64,000 nucleotides of DNA from Cyclobacteriaceae bacterium. Lineage in GTDB: Bacteria > Bacteroidota > Bacteroidia > Cytophagales > Cyclobacteriaceae. The notes under the pieces are model-generated. The model saw only the letters and a list, made by a program, of their open reading frames with translations, searched no databases and was not told the DNA's origin. Shown piece by piece: positions 1 through 9,775 of the stretch (position 1 is the first letter of the stretch; each line of letters starts with the position of its first letter). Where the stretch lies: positions 62,001 through 126,000 of the forward strand of contig JAHCHY010000001.1 of NCBI GenBank assembly GCA_026129485.1, written 5' to 3'. The position numbers and the translations under genes were made by a program.

Positions 1-210
1 TTTCGTACCGATCTTGCTCTTAATATAGAAGGGAACCACAAAATAAAGAAGCTGGCTCACAGTTACTGGAGTATTTCCGTCTATAATCTCACAGCCAGGC
101 GCAATGCCTATTCTGTTTTCTATACTTCTGAAAACGGAGAAATTAAAGGCTATAAGCTTTCCATATTTGGAACAGCTATACCCACCATATCCTATAACTT
201 CAAATTCTGA
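1..210 (+). CDS. TonB-dependent receptor, C-terminal end (partial)
   Basis: The window opens inside a reading frame that runs in frame 1 to a TGA at 208-210. The last ~69 residues end in alternating aromatic/hydrophobic strands (SISVYNLTARRNAYSVF, then IPTISYNFKF), the usual last strands of a Bacteroidota TonB-dependent outer-membrane receptor with a terminal aromatic residue. The following DUF4249 lipoprotein gene starts 8 bases later, and that pairing is typical of such receptors. The plug and most of the barrel lie outside the window, so the substrate is unknown. The call rests on the C-terminus and context only. Confidence 0.7.
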   Translation, partial: FRTDLALNIEGNHKIKKLAHSYWSISVYNLTARRNAYSVFYTSENGEIKGYKLSIFGTAIPTISYNFKF

Positions 211-218
211 CACAAGCT

Positions 219-1364
219 ATGAAACGAAGTTTTTTCCTTTTTCTAATTAGTCTTTCTGCTTGTATTGATCCATATACTCATCCGGAAATCGCTGAATCAA
301 TACCCCTCCTGGTCGTAGATGGTTTCATCAACCCCTCTGAAACCAGTAAAATCTCTTTAAGTTATTCTCAAAATCTGAACCTTGCGCGATTTTCAGGACC
401 CGCCTATGAAGCAGGCGCTGAGGTTTGGATTGAAGATGAACAGGGGAACAAATTTTCTTTGCCCGGTGATAACCTCGGGAATTACTATCTCGCTCCCAAC
501 AGCATCAACACCTCAACACCAACCTTTCGGCTGAAGATCAGGTTAGCTGATCAAAAAGAATACGAATCTGAGTTTGTACCTGTGCTTGTTTCACCCGCTA
601 TCGACAGCGTTACCTGGGGATTAACAAATACAAGGGAGGTTGAAGTTAAGGTAAGTACACACAGCCTGAACAACGAATCCGGCTATTACCGATGGACTTT
701 TGATGAAACCTGGGAGTACTTCACTCCTTTCCACTCATCCCTGGTTTTAAATCCATCTACCTTGCGACCCGATATGAGAGAAGATAACTTAAGCAGATGT
801 TGGAGAAAAGACTACTCAACCAATATTTCCATTGAATCTACCGCACGATTCAGTGAAAACAAAGTTTCTGAATTTGCAATACATCGTATTAAGCTACACT
901 CTGAAAGAGTCAGAACCAAATACAGCATGTTGGTAAAACAACAAGCTCTTACTGCAGACGCTTACAATTATTGGAAACAGGTTAAAAAAACCAATGAGGA
1001 TCTGGGTACTATATTTGGGCCACTTCCCACAGAGGTTATCGGTAATATTAGAAGCATTTCAAATCCTGGTGAGCGTGTGATTGGTTTCTTCTCAGTTTCA
1101 TCCATCAGCACCAAAAGAATTTTTATCACCACACAAGAGTTACCTCGTCCGTCTCAACTTTACGAAACACCTTATGGCTCATGCGAGTTAAGACAAGTAG
1201 CGGCTGGAAATGTTTCTCAAATAACCCCTGGCATATACCTGTTGATTGATCCTATTTATGCAGAAGGATCCGAACTTATTGTTGCATACACGTACAGTTC
1301 TCGATATTGTGCGGATTGTAGTCTAAGTGGAGGCACTCTGGTTCAACCTGAATACTGGCAGTAA
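219..1364 (+). CDS. DUF4249-family outer-membrane-associated lipoprotein
   Basis: 381 residues with a short hydrophobic leader ending in a lipobox (LISLSAC, Cys15), so a lipoprotein. The mature start (IPLLVVDGFINPSE) and the following beta-rich segment with VEVWIED-like strands match the DUF4249 pattern found beside TonB receptors in Bacteroidota. A C-terminal cluster of cysteines (CELR..., YCADCSLSGG) is also usual in this family. It lies 8 bases after the receptor end, and its stop codon directly abuts the ATG of the next gene, so the three are co-transcribed. It is probably a surface-exposed accessory of the receptor. The ligand is unknown. Confidence 0.85.
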   Translation: MKRSFFLFLISLSACIDPYTHPEIAESIPLLVVDGFINPSETSKISLSYSQNLNLARFSGPAYEAGAEVWIEDEQGNKFSLPGDNLGNYYLAPNSINTSTPTFRLKIRLADQKEYESEFVPVLVSPAIDSVTWGLTNTREVEVKVSTHSLNNESGYYRWTFDETWEYFTPFHSSLVLNPSTLRPDMREDNLSRCWRKDYSTNISIESTARFSENKVSEFAIHRIKLHSERVRTKYSMLVKQQALTADAYNYWKQVKKTNEDLGTIFGPLPTEVIGNIRSISNPGERVIGFFSVSSISTKRIFITTQELPRPSQLYETPYGSCELRQVAAGNVSQITPGIYLLIDPIYAEGSELIVAYTYSSRYCADCSLSGGTLVQPEYWQ

Positions 1365-3686
1365 ATGAAAAGACTGATCACTTTATTTCTCCTGCTTTTA
1401 AGCTTGGTTGCGAACTCACAAAAGAAAACTCCTAATCCAAATCAGGAGCTGCTTACCCGCTACGCAACAAAAAATCTCCAGGAGAAGCTCTTTATTCACA
1501 CGGATAAAAATTTTTGGATTGCCGGTGAAACCAGTTGGTTTAAGGTTTACTTAGTAAACGGGCAAAGTCATCAACCCATAAACACAAGCCGGGTAGCATA
1601 CCTTGAACTGGTAAACCATGAAAATCAAATCCTGCTCCAGGCAAAAGTTGAATTGAGCAAAGGTTTGGGCAACGGTTATTTCAGCATTCCGTCTTCCATA
1701 GGTTCGGGTAATTATTATTTACGTGCATACACCCGGTGGATGAAAAACTATAGCGCGGAGTTTTATTTTCGCCAGCCTATAACTATCGTAAACACCTTCA
1801 GAAGACTGTTTGACACCCCTCAACCCGTTAACTCCGAAATTGATATCCAGTTTTTCCCGGAAGGAGGGCAATGGATTGATGGCATTAAACACAAAGTAGC
1901 CTTTCGTGCAACCGATCATACCGGAAAAGGGATTGATTTTAATGGAGTGCTGTTGAATTCAACGGGAGATTCATTGATCCGTTTCCGTCCGGAAAAATTC
2001 GGAATAGGTTTTTTTGAAATGATTCCTTCTGCTTTCCAGGATTACACTGCCATCATTAACCATAAAGGCAAAAACATTTCCTTAAAATTGCCAAAAGCAA
2101 AGTTGTATGGCTTCGCATTGCAGGTTACTGATACTCTTGCCGGGCTAAACATCGCCATTCAGTCAAAAGATATTGCAGATCAATCGCTTTATGTATTAGC
2201 TCACACGCGCGATAAGATAAAGGTAGCATCTTCATTTCCTTTGAAAGAAGGAGCTGCAAACCTGCAAATCCCTAAATCAGACCTGGATGCGGGAATCAGT
2301 CATATTACGGTATTCAACTCAACAGGACAACCCGTTTGTGAAAGACTTGTCTTTACAAAGCCAGCTACCTATTCACCTCTGACCATATCCGTTGATCCCG
2401 GACAAACCGGCACCCGGAAAAAGGTTACCGTAAACCTGGAAACAGAAATTACAGGTTTGTCAAATCTCTCTGCTTCAGTAATACGCGATGATTCACTCCA
2501 GCAATTTGCTCAACCAGATATTGTAAGCTATCTGTTGCTGTCAAGCGACCTGAAAGGCAATATCGAGTCGCCACACGATTACCTCAAAGCGCAAGATCGT
2601 TCTATTGATAACCTGATGCTCACACACGGGTGGAGTCGTTTCAGATGGGAAGAACTATCCGCAACAAAACCTGTTCAATATCTTCCGGAATACCGGGGCC
2701 ATCTTATTGAAGCAACTGTTGTTGACAAGCAAAGCCAGGTGCCTATTCCGGGTGTTACCGGGTATATTAGCTCTCCGGGAAAGAAAGTAGAGCTGGGGGG
2801 AGCTATTTCAAACAGGGATGGGTCGCTGCTGGTAGAAACCAATCACCTGAAGGGGACAAATAAGCTAATCCTGCAGTCGCCTCATGCGCAAGCGAAGATT
2901 GAAGTGAAATCACCATTCTCATTGGATTTTGCTAAACTTAATCTTCACCCGATCTCTTTATCAGAGAAAAACTCCCAGGCGCTTATTGCAAAGAGCATTT
3001 CCATGCAGCTAAATGACTCTTTTGAAAAACACGGCAATACAACTTTGCGTGCTGATAGTTCTGCCTATTATGATGTTGCTCCTGAATCTTACCTGCTGGA
3101 TGATTACACCCGCTTTCCCGTAATGGAAGAAGTAATGCGCGAATATGTAAAGAGCGTGTGGGTACGAAAGAAAGGCGATCAGTTCATTTTCCGGATTGTT
3201 GATCGCGATAAAGGCACCTTGCTGGAAATGGAATCATTGGTACTGTTAGATGGTGTACCCGTTTTCAATGTAAATGATATTATGGCTTTCGATCCCATTA
3301 AGATCAAACAATTAGACGTGTTGCCCAGCCGGTACCATGTTGGTTCTCTTGTTTTTGATGGCATCCTGAGCTACCGCACCTACAAAGGCGATTTGGGAGG
3401 ATTTACGTTTAGCCCTGAAACTGTAATGATCGACTATGAAGGTTTGCAGCAGCATAAAGAGTTTTACTCACCCCGCTACGAAACCATTCCGGAGATCAAT
3501 AGTCGCATACCGGACGGGCGGCATTTGCTGTACTGGAACCCGGATGTGCAAATCAATGGAAACGAAAATAAGCAACTGGAATTTTATACATCCGATCAGC
3601 CCGGCACTTATAAAGTTATTGTGCAGGGTATTGCTACCGATGGTACCCCGCTTTATGGCGAAACAACCTTCAAGGTTGTGCGCTGA
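1365..3686 (+). CDS. Large secreted MG2-like (macroglobulin-type) surface protein
   Basis: 773 residues with a signal peptide (cleavage after about residue 18, VANSQ). Residues ~36-140 (EKLFIHTDKNFWIAGETSWF, then YYLRAYTRWM) have the MG2-type beta-sandwich signature seen in a Bacteroidota family often annotated only as hypothetical. A carboxypeptidase-regulatory-like stretch follows near residues 445-500 (IEATVVDKQSQVPIPGVTGY), and the C-terminus is beta-rich. There is no thioester or enzyme motif. The gene begins immediately after the DUF4249 stop with no spacer, pointing to one operon and translational coupling. The protein probably works at the cell surface with the upstream TonB receptor. 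Its exact role is unknown. Confidence 0.7.
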   Translation: MKRLITLFLLLLSLVANSQKKTPNPNQELLTRYATKNLQEKLFIHTDKNFWIAGETSWFKVYLVNGQSHQPINTSRVAYLELVNHENQILLQAKVELSKGLGNGYFSIPSSIGSGNYYLRAYTRWMKNYSAEFYFRQPITIVNTFRRLFDTPQPVNSEIDIQFFPEGGQWIDGIKHKVAFRATDHTGKGIDFNGVLLNSTGDSLIRFRPEKFGIGFFEMIPSAFQDYTAIINHKGKNISLKLPKAKLYGFALQVTDTLAGLNIAIQSKDIADQSLYVLAHTRDKIKVASSFPLKEGAANLQIPKSDLDAGISHITVFNSTGQPVCERLVFTKPATYSPLTISVDPGQTGTRKKVTVNLETEITGLSNLSASVIRDDSLQQFAQPDIVSYLLLSSDLKGNIESPHDYLKAQDRSIDNLMLTHGWSRFRWEELSATKPVQYLPEYRGHLIEATVVDKQSQVPIPGVTGYISSPGKKVELGGAISNRDGSLLVETNHLKGTNKLILQSPHAQAKIEVKSPFSLDFAKLNLHPISLSEKNSQALIAKSISMQLNDSFEKHGNTTLRADSSAYYDVAPESYLLDDYTRFPVMEEVMREYVKSVWVRKKGDQFIFRIVDRDKGTLLEMESLVLLDGVPVFNVNDIMAFDPIKIKQLDVLPSRYHVGSLVFDGILSYRTYKGDLGGFTFSPETVMIDYEGLQQHKEFYSPRYETIPEINSRIPDGRHLLYWNPDVQINGNENKQLEFYTSDQPGTYKVIVQGIATDGTPLYGETTFKVVR

Positions 3687-3773
3687 CCACTCAAGGTTGA
3701 GCTAAAATTATGTGCAGCGTATCTTCTCATGCAGAAATTTTATTCTTTACTTTGAAAAATATCTCAGCCATTT

Positions 3774-4907
3774 GTGACCCCGTCCCGCATTGCTGTTAAG
3801 CTGATTTTCTTCATCAACGGTTTTGTACATGCGAACCTCGCGGCCCGCTTTCCGAAAGTTCAGGAGCTTTTTCGTATAGATGATGGCACATTCGGGTTTG
3901 TTTTGCTGGCAACCTCGCTGGGCGCGCTTGTAGCCATGCCCTTTACCGGCTGGTTAATCATTCGCAATGGCAGCCGGAGAATTACTATTATATCTGCATT
4001 TCTATATAGTGTATTCGTTCCACTGGTGCCCCTTACACAGGCCATGCCCGGCATCAGCGGTTTATTACTGGTGTTTTTCGTGATGGGTATAACGGCCGGC
4101 ATGCTTGATGTATCGATGAATGCCCAGGCTGTTATGGTGGAGCAGCAATACCGTAGACCCATCATGACTTCCTTCCATGCCTTGTTCAGCATTGGTATGG
4201 CCATTGGTGCCGGCTGCGGGGCGCTCTTTGTGAAATTAGACACCAGCCTGTTCATGCACCTGGGCGTCATTACTGCATTGGCTTTAGTAAGCGCTGCCTG
4301 GTCGCGTTATCATCTTATTCACGATAAGCCACAGGAAAAAAAGCCCGAAGGCCCTGCATTCCGGTTACCCAATGCCTCCATGGTGAGCATTGGTGTAATT
4401 GCCTTTTGCTGCATGTTGGGCGAAGGCGCTATGGCCGACTGGAGCACGAACTACATGCTAAATGTTGCAATGGCTAACCGGGCTTTTGCACCCATCGGGC
4501 TTGCCACATTTGCTTTGGCCATGACGACCGGAAGATTTTTTGGTGATGCGGCACGATTACGCTGGGGCGACAAAAGCCTGATGATTGGCTGTGGAATTAT
4601 CTCAACGATGGGCATTAGTCTTGTACTTGGCTTCCCATCTCCCTGCATCGCTATTATTGGTTTTTTCCTGACCGGAATCGGATTATCATCTATTGTTCCC
4701 ATTGCCTACAGCATAGCCGGTAATGCCAAAGGTTTGCCTCCCGGTGTCGGGTTAGCAATGGTTACCACGGTTGGATATTCCGGCTTTCTGTTCGGGCCAC
4801 CGTTAATCGGCTTGTTGGCCGATTCATACTCCCTTAGGATCGCATTAGGGCTGGTTGCTGTTCTATTTGCGATAATGACCTTGCTTAGCGCGCGATACAA
4901 ATCGTAA
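3774..4907 (+). CDS. MFS transporter
   Basis: 377 residues, about 12 predicted membrane helices, no signal peptide. The loop between helices 2 and 3 has the MFS-type basic motif (GWLIIRNGSRRI). Overall form resembles the YbjJ-like branch of the major facilitator superfamily (FINGFVHANLAARFPKVQELF near the start). Substrate cannot be assigned. The start is GTG at 3774; no ATG lies upstream in frame nearby. A -7-like box TACTTTG at 3748-3754 fits a promoter 20 bases before it. The gene stands alone before a small acetyltransferase 10 bases downstream, so the two are probably co-transcribed. Confidence 0.85.
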   Translation: MTPSRIAVKLIFFINGFVHANLAARFPKVQELFRIDDGTFGFVLLATSLGALVAMPFTGWLIIRNGSRRITIISAFLYSVFVPLVPLTQAMPGISGLLLVFFVMGITAGMLDVSMNAQAVMVEQQYRRPIMTSFHALFSIGMAIGAGCGALFVKLDTSLFMHLGVITALALVSAAWSRYHLIHDKPQEKKPEGPAFRLPNASMVSIGVIAFCCMLGEGAMADWSTNYMLNVAMANRAFAPIGLATFALAMTTGRFFGDAARLRWGDKSLMIGCGIISTMGISLVLGFPSPCIAIIGFFLTGIGLSSIVPIAYSIAGNAKGLPPGVGLAMVTTVGYSGFLFGPPLIGLLADSYSLRIALGLVAVLFAIMTLLSARYKS

Positions 4908-4917
4908 ATTTACCGGT

Positions 4918-5202
4918 ATGGAAATCAAACAAATTGAACATGGCTCCAAAGGGGCTTTTCTGATCGTTGAAGGCAGCGAACGCCTGGGTGAGATGACCTA
5001 TTCCAAAGCGGGCGATCACATGATTATTATCGATCATACTGAAGTATCGGACAAGCTGCGCGGGCAAAGTGCCGGCAAAAAATTAGTGCTGCAAGCAGTA
5101 GAATATGCCCGGAAGAATAACATTAAAATACTGCCGCTCTGCCCGTTTGCAAAAGCTACATTCGACCGCACACCGGAAATTCAGGACGTACTGAGCCGCT
5201 GA
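4918..5202 (+). CDS. Small GNAT-like N-acetyltransferase (Acetyltransf_CG / YjdJ type)
   Basis: 94 residues. This matches the short GNAT family in which only the acetyl-CoA-binding half is retained: GEMTYSKAG, then the EVSDKLRGQSAGKKLV loop (R/Q-x-x-G-x-G/A pyrophosphate-binding type), then a conserved CPFAKATF segment near the C-terminus. Such proteins are usually annotated as Gcn5-related acetyltransferases; the natural acceptor is unknown. The ATG at 4918 follows the MFS stop by 10 bases. Confidence 0.85.
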   Translation: MEIKQIEHGSKGAFLIVEGSERLGEMTYSKAGDHMIIIDHTEVSDKLRGQSAGKKLVLQAVEYARKNNIKILPLCPFAKATFDRTPEIQDVLSR

Positions 5203-5303
5203 GCATGCCTGTTCTTTCGTCTGCCTGCAAAGCGCCATCCTACCTTTTTTGCACACCTCGGAACCATTGTACCCAGTGTGCTTCGTTCCAGTTTTATAAT
5301 GCC

Positions 5304-5311
5304 TACGTTTG
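5304..5311 (+). promoter_or_regulatory. Probable -7 promoter box for the DUF1080 gene
   Basis: TACGTTTG matches the Bacteroidota TAnnTTTG element. A weak -33 match (TTCG at 5282-5285) lies 18 bases upstream. The ATG of the secreted DUF1080 gene is 72 bases downstream, which would leave a leader of about 65 bases. The remaining 180-base gap between the acetyltransferase and this gene shows nothing else. Confidence 0.45.
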
Positions 5312-5383
5312 TAAAAAGATTATCCCATTTATGCATTCTATTTTATAATTTCAGCCAATTCACTTTCACATAAAAAAACTCAT

Positions 5384-6307
5384 ATGAAAATCTACCCGCG
5401 CATTGCATTAATCTTTATAGTGTTGCTGTTAGCCGGTGCCCTGCAGGCTCAAAGCAAGCTGGAAGGTCGCTGGAACCTGGTCATTGAAAAAGATGGAGAG
5501 CTGCTCCCTTCCTGGCTGGAAATTGAACACTCCGGTCATAAAACCCTGGTGGGTCGTTTTGTATATGCTTTTGGGAGCGCCCGCCCCGTTTCGGTAATAA
5601 ATGTGCTGAACGGAAAATTCAATTTCTCCATTCCGCCACAGTGGGAACCTGGCGATCGTAACATGGACTTTGAAGGTGAATTAGCCGGTGAAACACTGAA
5701 GGGCACTATGGTTTACACTGATGGCAAAAAATACAACTGGACGGGTACACGCGCCCCATTGCTTAAGCGCACCACCGAGCCGGTATGGGGACAACCGGTT
5801 ACTTTGTTTAATGGCAAGGATCTGAGTGGCTGGAAAGCTATGGGCCCCAACCAATGGATCGTTGAGAATGGTATTTTACGAAGCCTGAAATCAGGCAGCA
5901 ACCTGGTAAGCGAACAAACTTTTACCGATTTCAAGCTGCATGTAGAGTTTCGTTATGAAAAAGGCAGCAACAGTGGTGTGTACCTGCGCGGACGTTACGA
6001 AGTGCAGATTGAAGATGATAAAGGCAAAGAACCGTGGAAAGGCTACCTCGGTGCCATCTACGGATTTCTGACTCCCAGTGTAATGGCCGCCAGAAATGCT
6101 GGCGAGTGGCAAGCGTACGACATCACCCTGGTGGGCCGGATAGTAACGGTTGTTGCCAACGGCATTACGATTATCGCTAACCAGGAAATACCCGGCATAA
6201 CCGGTGGAGCAATTGATAATAAAGAAAGTGAACCGGGCCCGATTATGTTCCAGGGCGATCACGGTCCTATTGATTTCCGGAATATTGTAATTACTCCAGC
6301 GAAATAA
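5384..6307 (+). CDS. Secreted DUF1080 (3-keto-disaccharide hydrolase-like) protein
   Basis: 307 residues with a signal peptide (cleavage after LQAQ, about residue 23). Residues ~25-125 form a small beta module (LEGRWNLVIEKDGE, then GTMVYTDGKKYNWTGTRAP). Residues ~135-307 are the DUF1080 domain: LFNGKDLSGWKAMG, WIVENGILRS, FKLHVEFRYEKGSNSGVYLRG, and a C-terminal ring of beta strands. DUF1080 is a concanavalin-like fold linked to 3-keto-glucoside hydrolysis and common in Bacteroidota and Planctomycetes. A second DUF1080 protein, of lipoprotein type and without the N-terminal module, lies at 62282-63034. Substrate unproven. Confidence 0.85.
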   Translation: MKIYPRIALIFIVLLLAGALQAQSKLEGRWNLVIEKDGELLPSWLEIEHSGHKTLVGRFVYAFGSARPVSVINVLNGKFNFSIPPQWEPGDRNMDFEGELAGETLKGTMVYTDGKKYNWTGTRAPLLKRTTEPVWGQPVTLFNGKDLSGWKAMGPNQWIVENGILRSLKSGSNLVSEQTFTDFKLHVEFRYEKGSNSGVYLRGRYEVQIEDDKGKEPWKGYLGAIYGFLTPSVMAARNAGEWQAYDITLVGRIVTVVANGITIIANQEIPGITGGAIDNKESEPGPIMFQGDHGPIDFRNIVITPAK

Positions 6308-6646
6308 AGTCCGGTTAAGCCGGGTTGGCTTTTACCGGCAAACCTGGCTTAATCAAAATCAACCCACGCCATTATCCTCAGCTTCAAAGCGAATGTTATG
6401 GCCAACGCGGCTTATGCAAAATATCCAGCTGGCCTTTGCCTTCCTTGTTATACAAACCGTGCAGAATAGCATTTCTCCACATAAGGCCGCACCAGCAATG
6501 ACGGGATCATAACCGATCATACAATTAAATAGTACCGTTCACTATTGAGCACCTTGATTCAGGGTGAATATAAATTTCACATTTAAAAGCATCTTTGTGG
6601 GATTATATTTGCAGTCGCACCTATTATTTAACAGGTAATATCAGGC
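6308..6646. other. 339-base intergenic region with a 14-bp stem-loop
   Basis: No gene seen. Next to the DUF1080 stop, GGTTAAGCCGGGTT (6313-6326) pairs with AACCTGGCTTAATC (6341-6354) across a 14-base loop, with two G-U pairs. There is no clear T-tract, so it could be a 3' end stabiliser or a weak terminator. The right-hand part holds a -7 type box TATATTTG at 6604-6611, 35 bases before the next ATG, with no good -33 match. Confidence 0.5.
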
Positions 6647-9600
6647 ATGCCCACACCCAACCAGCTTCAGGATACCGAATTACTCAACACCCTTATTGAG
6701 ATATCTTCGGCTGCCGTTTGGGTTTATGAGCTTACTACCCATAAACGTTATTGGCTTGCATCGGTAAGCAATCGTAACAAATATAATATTCCGGCATCCG
6801 ACCCCGGTGCAGGCTTCTGGCTGAATAATGTGCACCCGGATGACATTACCCGTGCTACAAGAGAAATTGACCGGGCCATTGCCGACAAATCTGTTAACGA
6901 GATTACGTGTGAATATCGCTTTCGCGGAAGCGACAACTGGCATTACATAAGCGATAAAATACAGGTGAAGCGAAACCATGCAGGTGAAGCAACCCGGTTA
7001 ATGGGTTCATGGACTGATATCACAGAACGAATAGAAAAAGAAAAAGAGGCGCGAAACCTTCTTGATAAAATCAGCAAAGATCGCAACCGGTTTAAAATCA
7101 TATCGGAGTTTTCCAACTCGGTAATGTGGGAAGTAGACCTGATCACGAACAAAATTTACTGGACCTCAGGCACACGAACACTTGAAGATTTTGGATTAAA
7201 CAAAGAAGATTATTCTATGGAGGACTGGAAGCAGTCCATACATCCGGAAGATGCAGCCGCCTCGGCTGCAAGGTTTGACAAGGCTCTTAAAACAATTGAT
7301 ACCACATACTCGGATGAGTATCGTTTTATTAAGCCAAACGGAAAAATTGCATACGTAATTGACCGGGGCATTATTATACGAGATGGCCGCAACAATCCCA
7401 TAAGAGCAATTGGCGGCTGGATTGATATTACAGCGCTTAAAGAACGCGAGCAGGAATTAACCAATGCCCTGAAAAGGCAGGAAAAGCTAATTGAAGAACT
7501 GGCTTCGCGCGAAGAAGAGCTGGCAGGATCGGAAGAAGAATTGCGACAAGTTAACGAACAGCTTTTTCTAACCAATAAAGCCCTGGCGGAACGCGATGAA
7601 TTGATGTCGCGCTCTCAGCAGCTCGCCAAAATCGGTAGCTGGCAATACGACCCGGTCAGCAAAAAATTCACCTTCTCCGATGAAATCTATAACATTTATG
7701 ATGTGGATAGTGATGAGAACGTAAGCACGGTGGATAAGATACTCCGGTTTTATGACACAAACGCACAGAACACCATCCTTCACTTGCTTAGCCGGACAAG
7801 GGATGAGCTGGAGCCTTTCGATTTTACCACGCAAATTGTTACGCCTGTTCGTAAAAACCGTTGGGTACGCATTTGCGGATGGCCGGTTAACGATGCTTTA
7901 TCGGATTACCCCAGGGTAATCGGGTTAACATACGATGTAACCTATTTTAAAGAAGCAGAAGAATTACTCCGCTCAAGCGAGCAGAAATTTTCACGCGCTT
8001 TTCATAACAATGCCGACCTGATGGTAATGTTTCGTAAAGAAGACTGGGTTATTGTTGATATCAATGAAAAAATATTTTCAACGCTGGGATATACCCGAAA
8101 GGAGCTGTTGGGTGTACCTGCCCGCAGCATAACGTTTTTTGTGCACCAGGCCGATCGCGAACATTTTTTTAGCGAGATGGAAATGGAGAACCAGGTGGAA
8201 ATGGAGGCTGAGCTATATTGCAAGGACAATAGCATTAAGCATGCCCTGCTTACATTCAACACCATTGAGTTCTACGATAAGCAGCACATCATTGCTACTA
8301 TTAAGGATATAAGCGACCGTAAAGCGGCAGAAGAAAAATTCTCGAAGGCGTTTGAGATGAGCCCTGATCTGATGCTGATTTTCCGCGAAAGCGATTTTAC
8401 TTTGGTAGAGTGCAACAGCAAAATAAAATCAATATCAGGATATACCCGGAACGAGATAGTGGGCAAGAAAACGGACGACATACCCCTATGGGCAATTGAA
8501 GAAGATCGCCAGCTACACAACAAAATTTACTTTGAGGGAATAGGCTCTGCCAACCTGGAGTCAACCTTTTTACGTAAAGATGGATCTACATTTTTTGGCG
8601 CCATCTCTACCACCCGCATTTTGCTGGCTGGCGAGCAGCACATGCTGGTAACTGTGCGCGATATAACCGAAAAGAAAATTGCAGAGCAAAAATTACTGCA
8701 GAGCGAGGCCAACCTGTATGCTACCATCAACAACACCAGCTTGCTGGTATGGTCGGTAGACCTGGAATACAAAGTAATAAAGGCCAACAAGCCGTTTATC
8801 GAATACATTAAAAAGCACTACAACTGCGATGTAAAGCAAGGCCACAGAATTACACCCCCTGATGCCCGGGTGGATGAGCGACTCAGGAAAATCTGGGCTC
8901 CCCGGTATGAACGTGCGCTGGCAGGCGAACAATTTAAATTGACATCGCAGCACGACAGCCGGCATGTGGAGTTCTCTATCAGCCCGGTTCTGGACAATCA
9001 GCGGATAATTGGCATTTCGGTTTTTGCCGAAGATATAACCCAGCGGGTAGAACAGGAAGAAGCGCTTAAAGAAGCGTTTAACAAAATAGCCGAGCTGAAG
9101 CTCACTATGCTGCGGTCGGCTATGAATCCGCATTTTATTTTTAATGCGCTCAATTCCATCCAGTTCTTTATCGCACAAAACGACAGGAAAAATGCCATCA
9201 GCTACCTGTCTACATTTTCAAGGCTTGTACGCAGCATCCTTACACACTCCGTAAGCAACAAAATCAGCCTCCGGGACGAAACCGAGCAATTGAAGCACTA
9301 TATAACCCTCGAGAAAATCCGCTTCGAAAACAAGTTCGACTACACCATCACCATTGATGAGGAGCTGGACCTGGATGGAACAGAGATTCCCCCGCTCCTC
9401 ATCCAGCCTTATGTGGAGAACGCCATTCTTCATGGTCTTTATAATAAAGAAGGTAACGGGCACCTGGATATCCGCATCTTAAAAGAGGGTAATACCATAC
9501 TTTTTGAGGTGCACGATGACGGTGTGGGGCGGGTAGTTGCACAGGCCCTTCGCGAAAAGAACTTCCCCGGGCACAAATCGATGGGCACGGCCCTTACCGA

Positions 9601-9715
9601 GGAGCGCCTGCGCCTGATCAATACGCAGTTTAAGGTATCGTTTGAGATACACGATCTGTATAATGATGCCGGGGAGGCTACCGGCACGTTGGTAAAAGTG
9701 TGGCTAAATCGTTAA
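6647..9715 (+). CDS. Multi-PAS sensor histidine kinase, LytS/His_kinase type
   Basis: 1022 residues, no membrane segment, so cytoplasmic. I see about six PAS/PAC units: ~15-135, ~145-270, ~325-445, ~450-565, ~570-690 and ~695-805. Each ends in a PAC-type strand such as GSWTDITERI, GGWIDITALK or ATIKDISDRKAAEE. A coiled coil rich in E/L lies between the second and third. The kinase core is the LytS class: MNPHFIFNALNSIQ (His829), then LLIQPYVENAILHG (N box) and HDDGVGRV (G1). It is intact. The LytTR regulator follows after 54-60 bases and should be its partner. Ligands are unknown; stacked PAS domains suggest several small-molecule or redox inputs. Confidence 0.92.
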   Translation: MPTPNQLQDTELLNTLIEISSAAVWVYELTTHKRYWLASVSNRNKYNIPASDPGAGFWLNNVHPDDITRATREIDRAIADKSVNEITCEYRFRGSDNWHYISDKIQVKRNHAGEATRLMGSWTDITERIEKEKEARNLLDKISKDRNRFKIISEFSNSVMWEVDLITNKIYWTSGTRTLEDFGLNKEDYSMEDWKQSIHPEDAAASAARFDKALKTIDTTYSDEYRFIKPNGKIAYVIDRGIIIRDGRNNPIRAIGGWIDITALKEREQELTNALKRQEKLIEELASREEELAGSEEELRQVNEQLFLTNKALAERDELMSRSQQLAKIGSWQYDPVSKKFTFSDEIYNIYDVDSDENVSTVDKILRFYDTNAQNTILHLLSRTRDELEPFDFTTQIVTPVRKNRWVRICGWPVNDALSDYPRVIGLTYDVTYFKEAEELLRSSEQKFSRAFHNNADLMVMFRKEDWVIVDINEKIFSTLGYTRKELLGVPARSITFFVHQADREHFFSEMEMENQVEMEAELYCKDNSIKHALLTFNTIEFYDKQHIIATIKDISDRKAAEEKFSKAFEMSPDLMLIFRESDFTLVECNSKIKSISGYTRNEIVGKKTDDIPLWAIEEDRQLHNKIYFEGIGSANLESTFLRKDGSTFFGAISTTRILLAGEQHMLVTVRDITEKKIAEQKLLQSEANLYATINNTSLLVWSVDLEYKVIKANKPFIEYIKKHYNCDVKQGHRITPPDARVDERLRKIWAPRYERALAGEQFKLTSQHDSRHVEFSISPVLDNQRIIGISVFAEDITQRVEQEEALKEAFNKIAELKLTMLRSAMNPHFIFNALNSIQFFIAQNDRKNAISYLSTFSRLVRSILTHSVSNKISLRDETEQLKHYITLEKIRFENKFDYTITIDEELDLDGTEIPPLLIQPYVENAILHGLYNKEGNGHLDIRILKEGNTILFEVHDDGVGRVVAQALREKNFPGHKSMGTALTEERLRLINTQFKVSFEIHDLYNDAGEATGTLVKVWLNR

Positions 9716-9775
9716 AAAAGATAAATACATTACGTAGGCGTCATCACCTTTAAAAAACACGTTATTTTTGTGGCC

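Noticed and set aside
6308-6646. A small gene or riboswitch in the 339-base gap
   Set aside because: No reading frame with a plausible start and no known riboswitch pattern; only a stem-loop and a -7-like box are visible.
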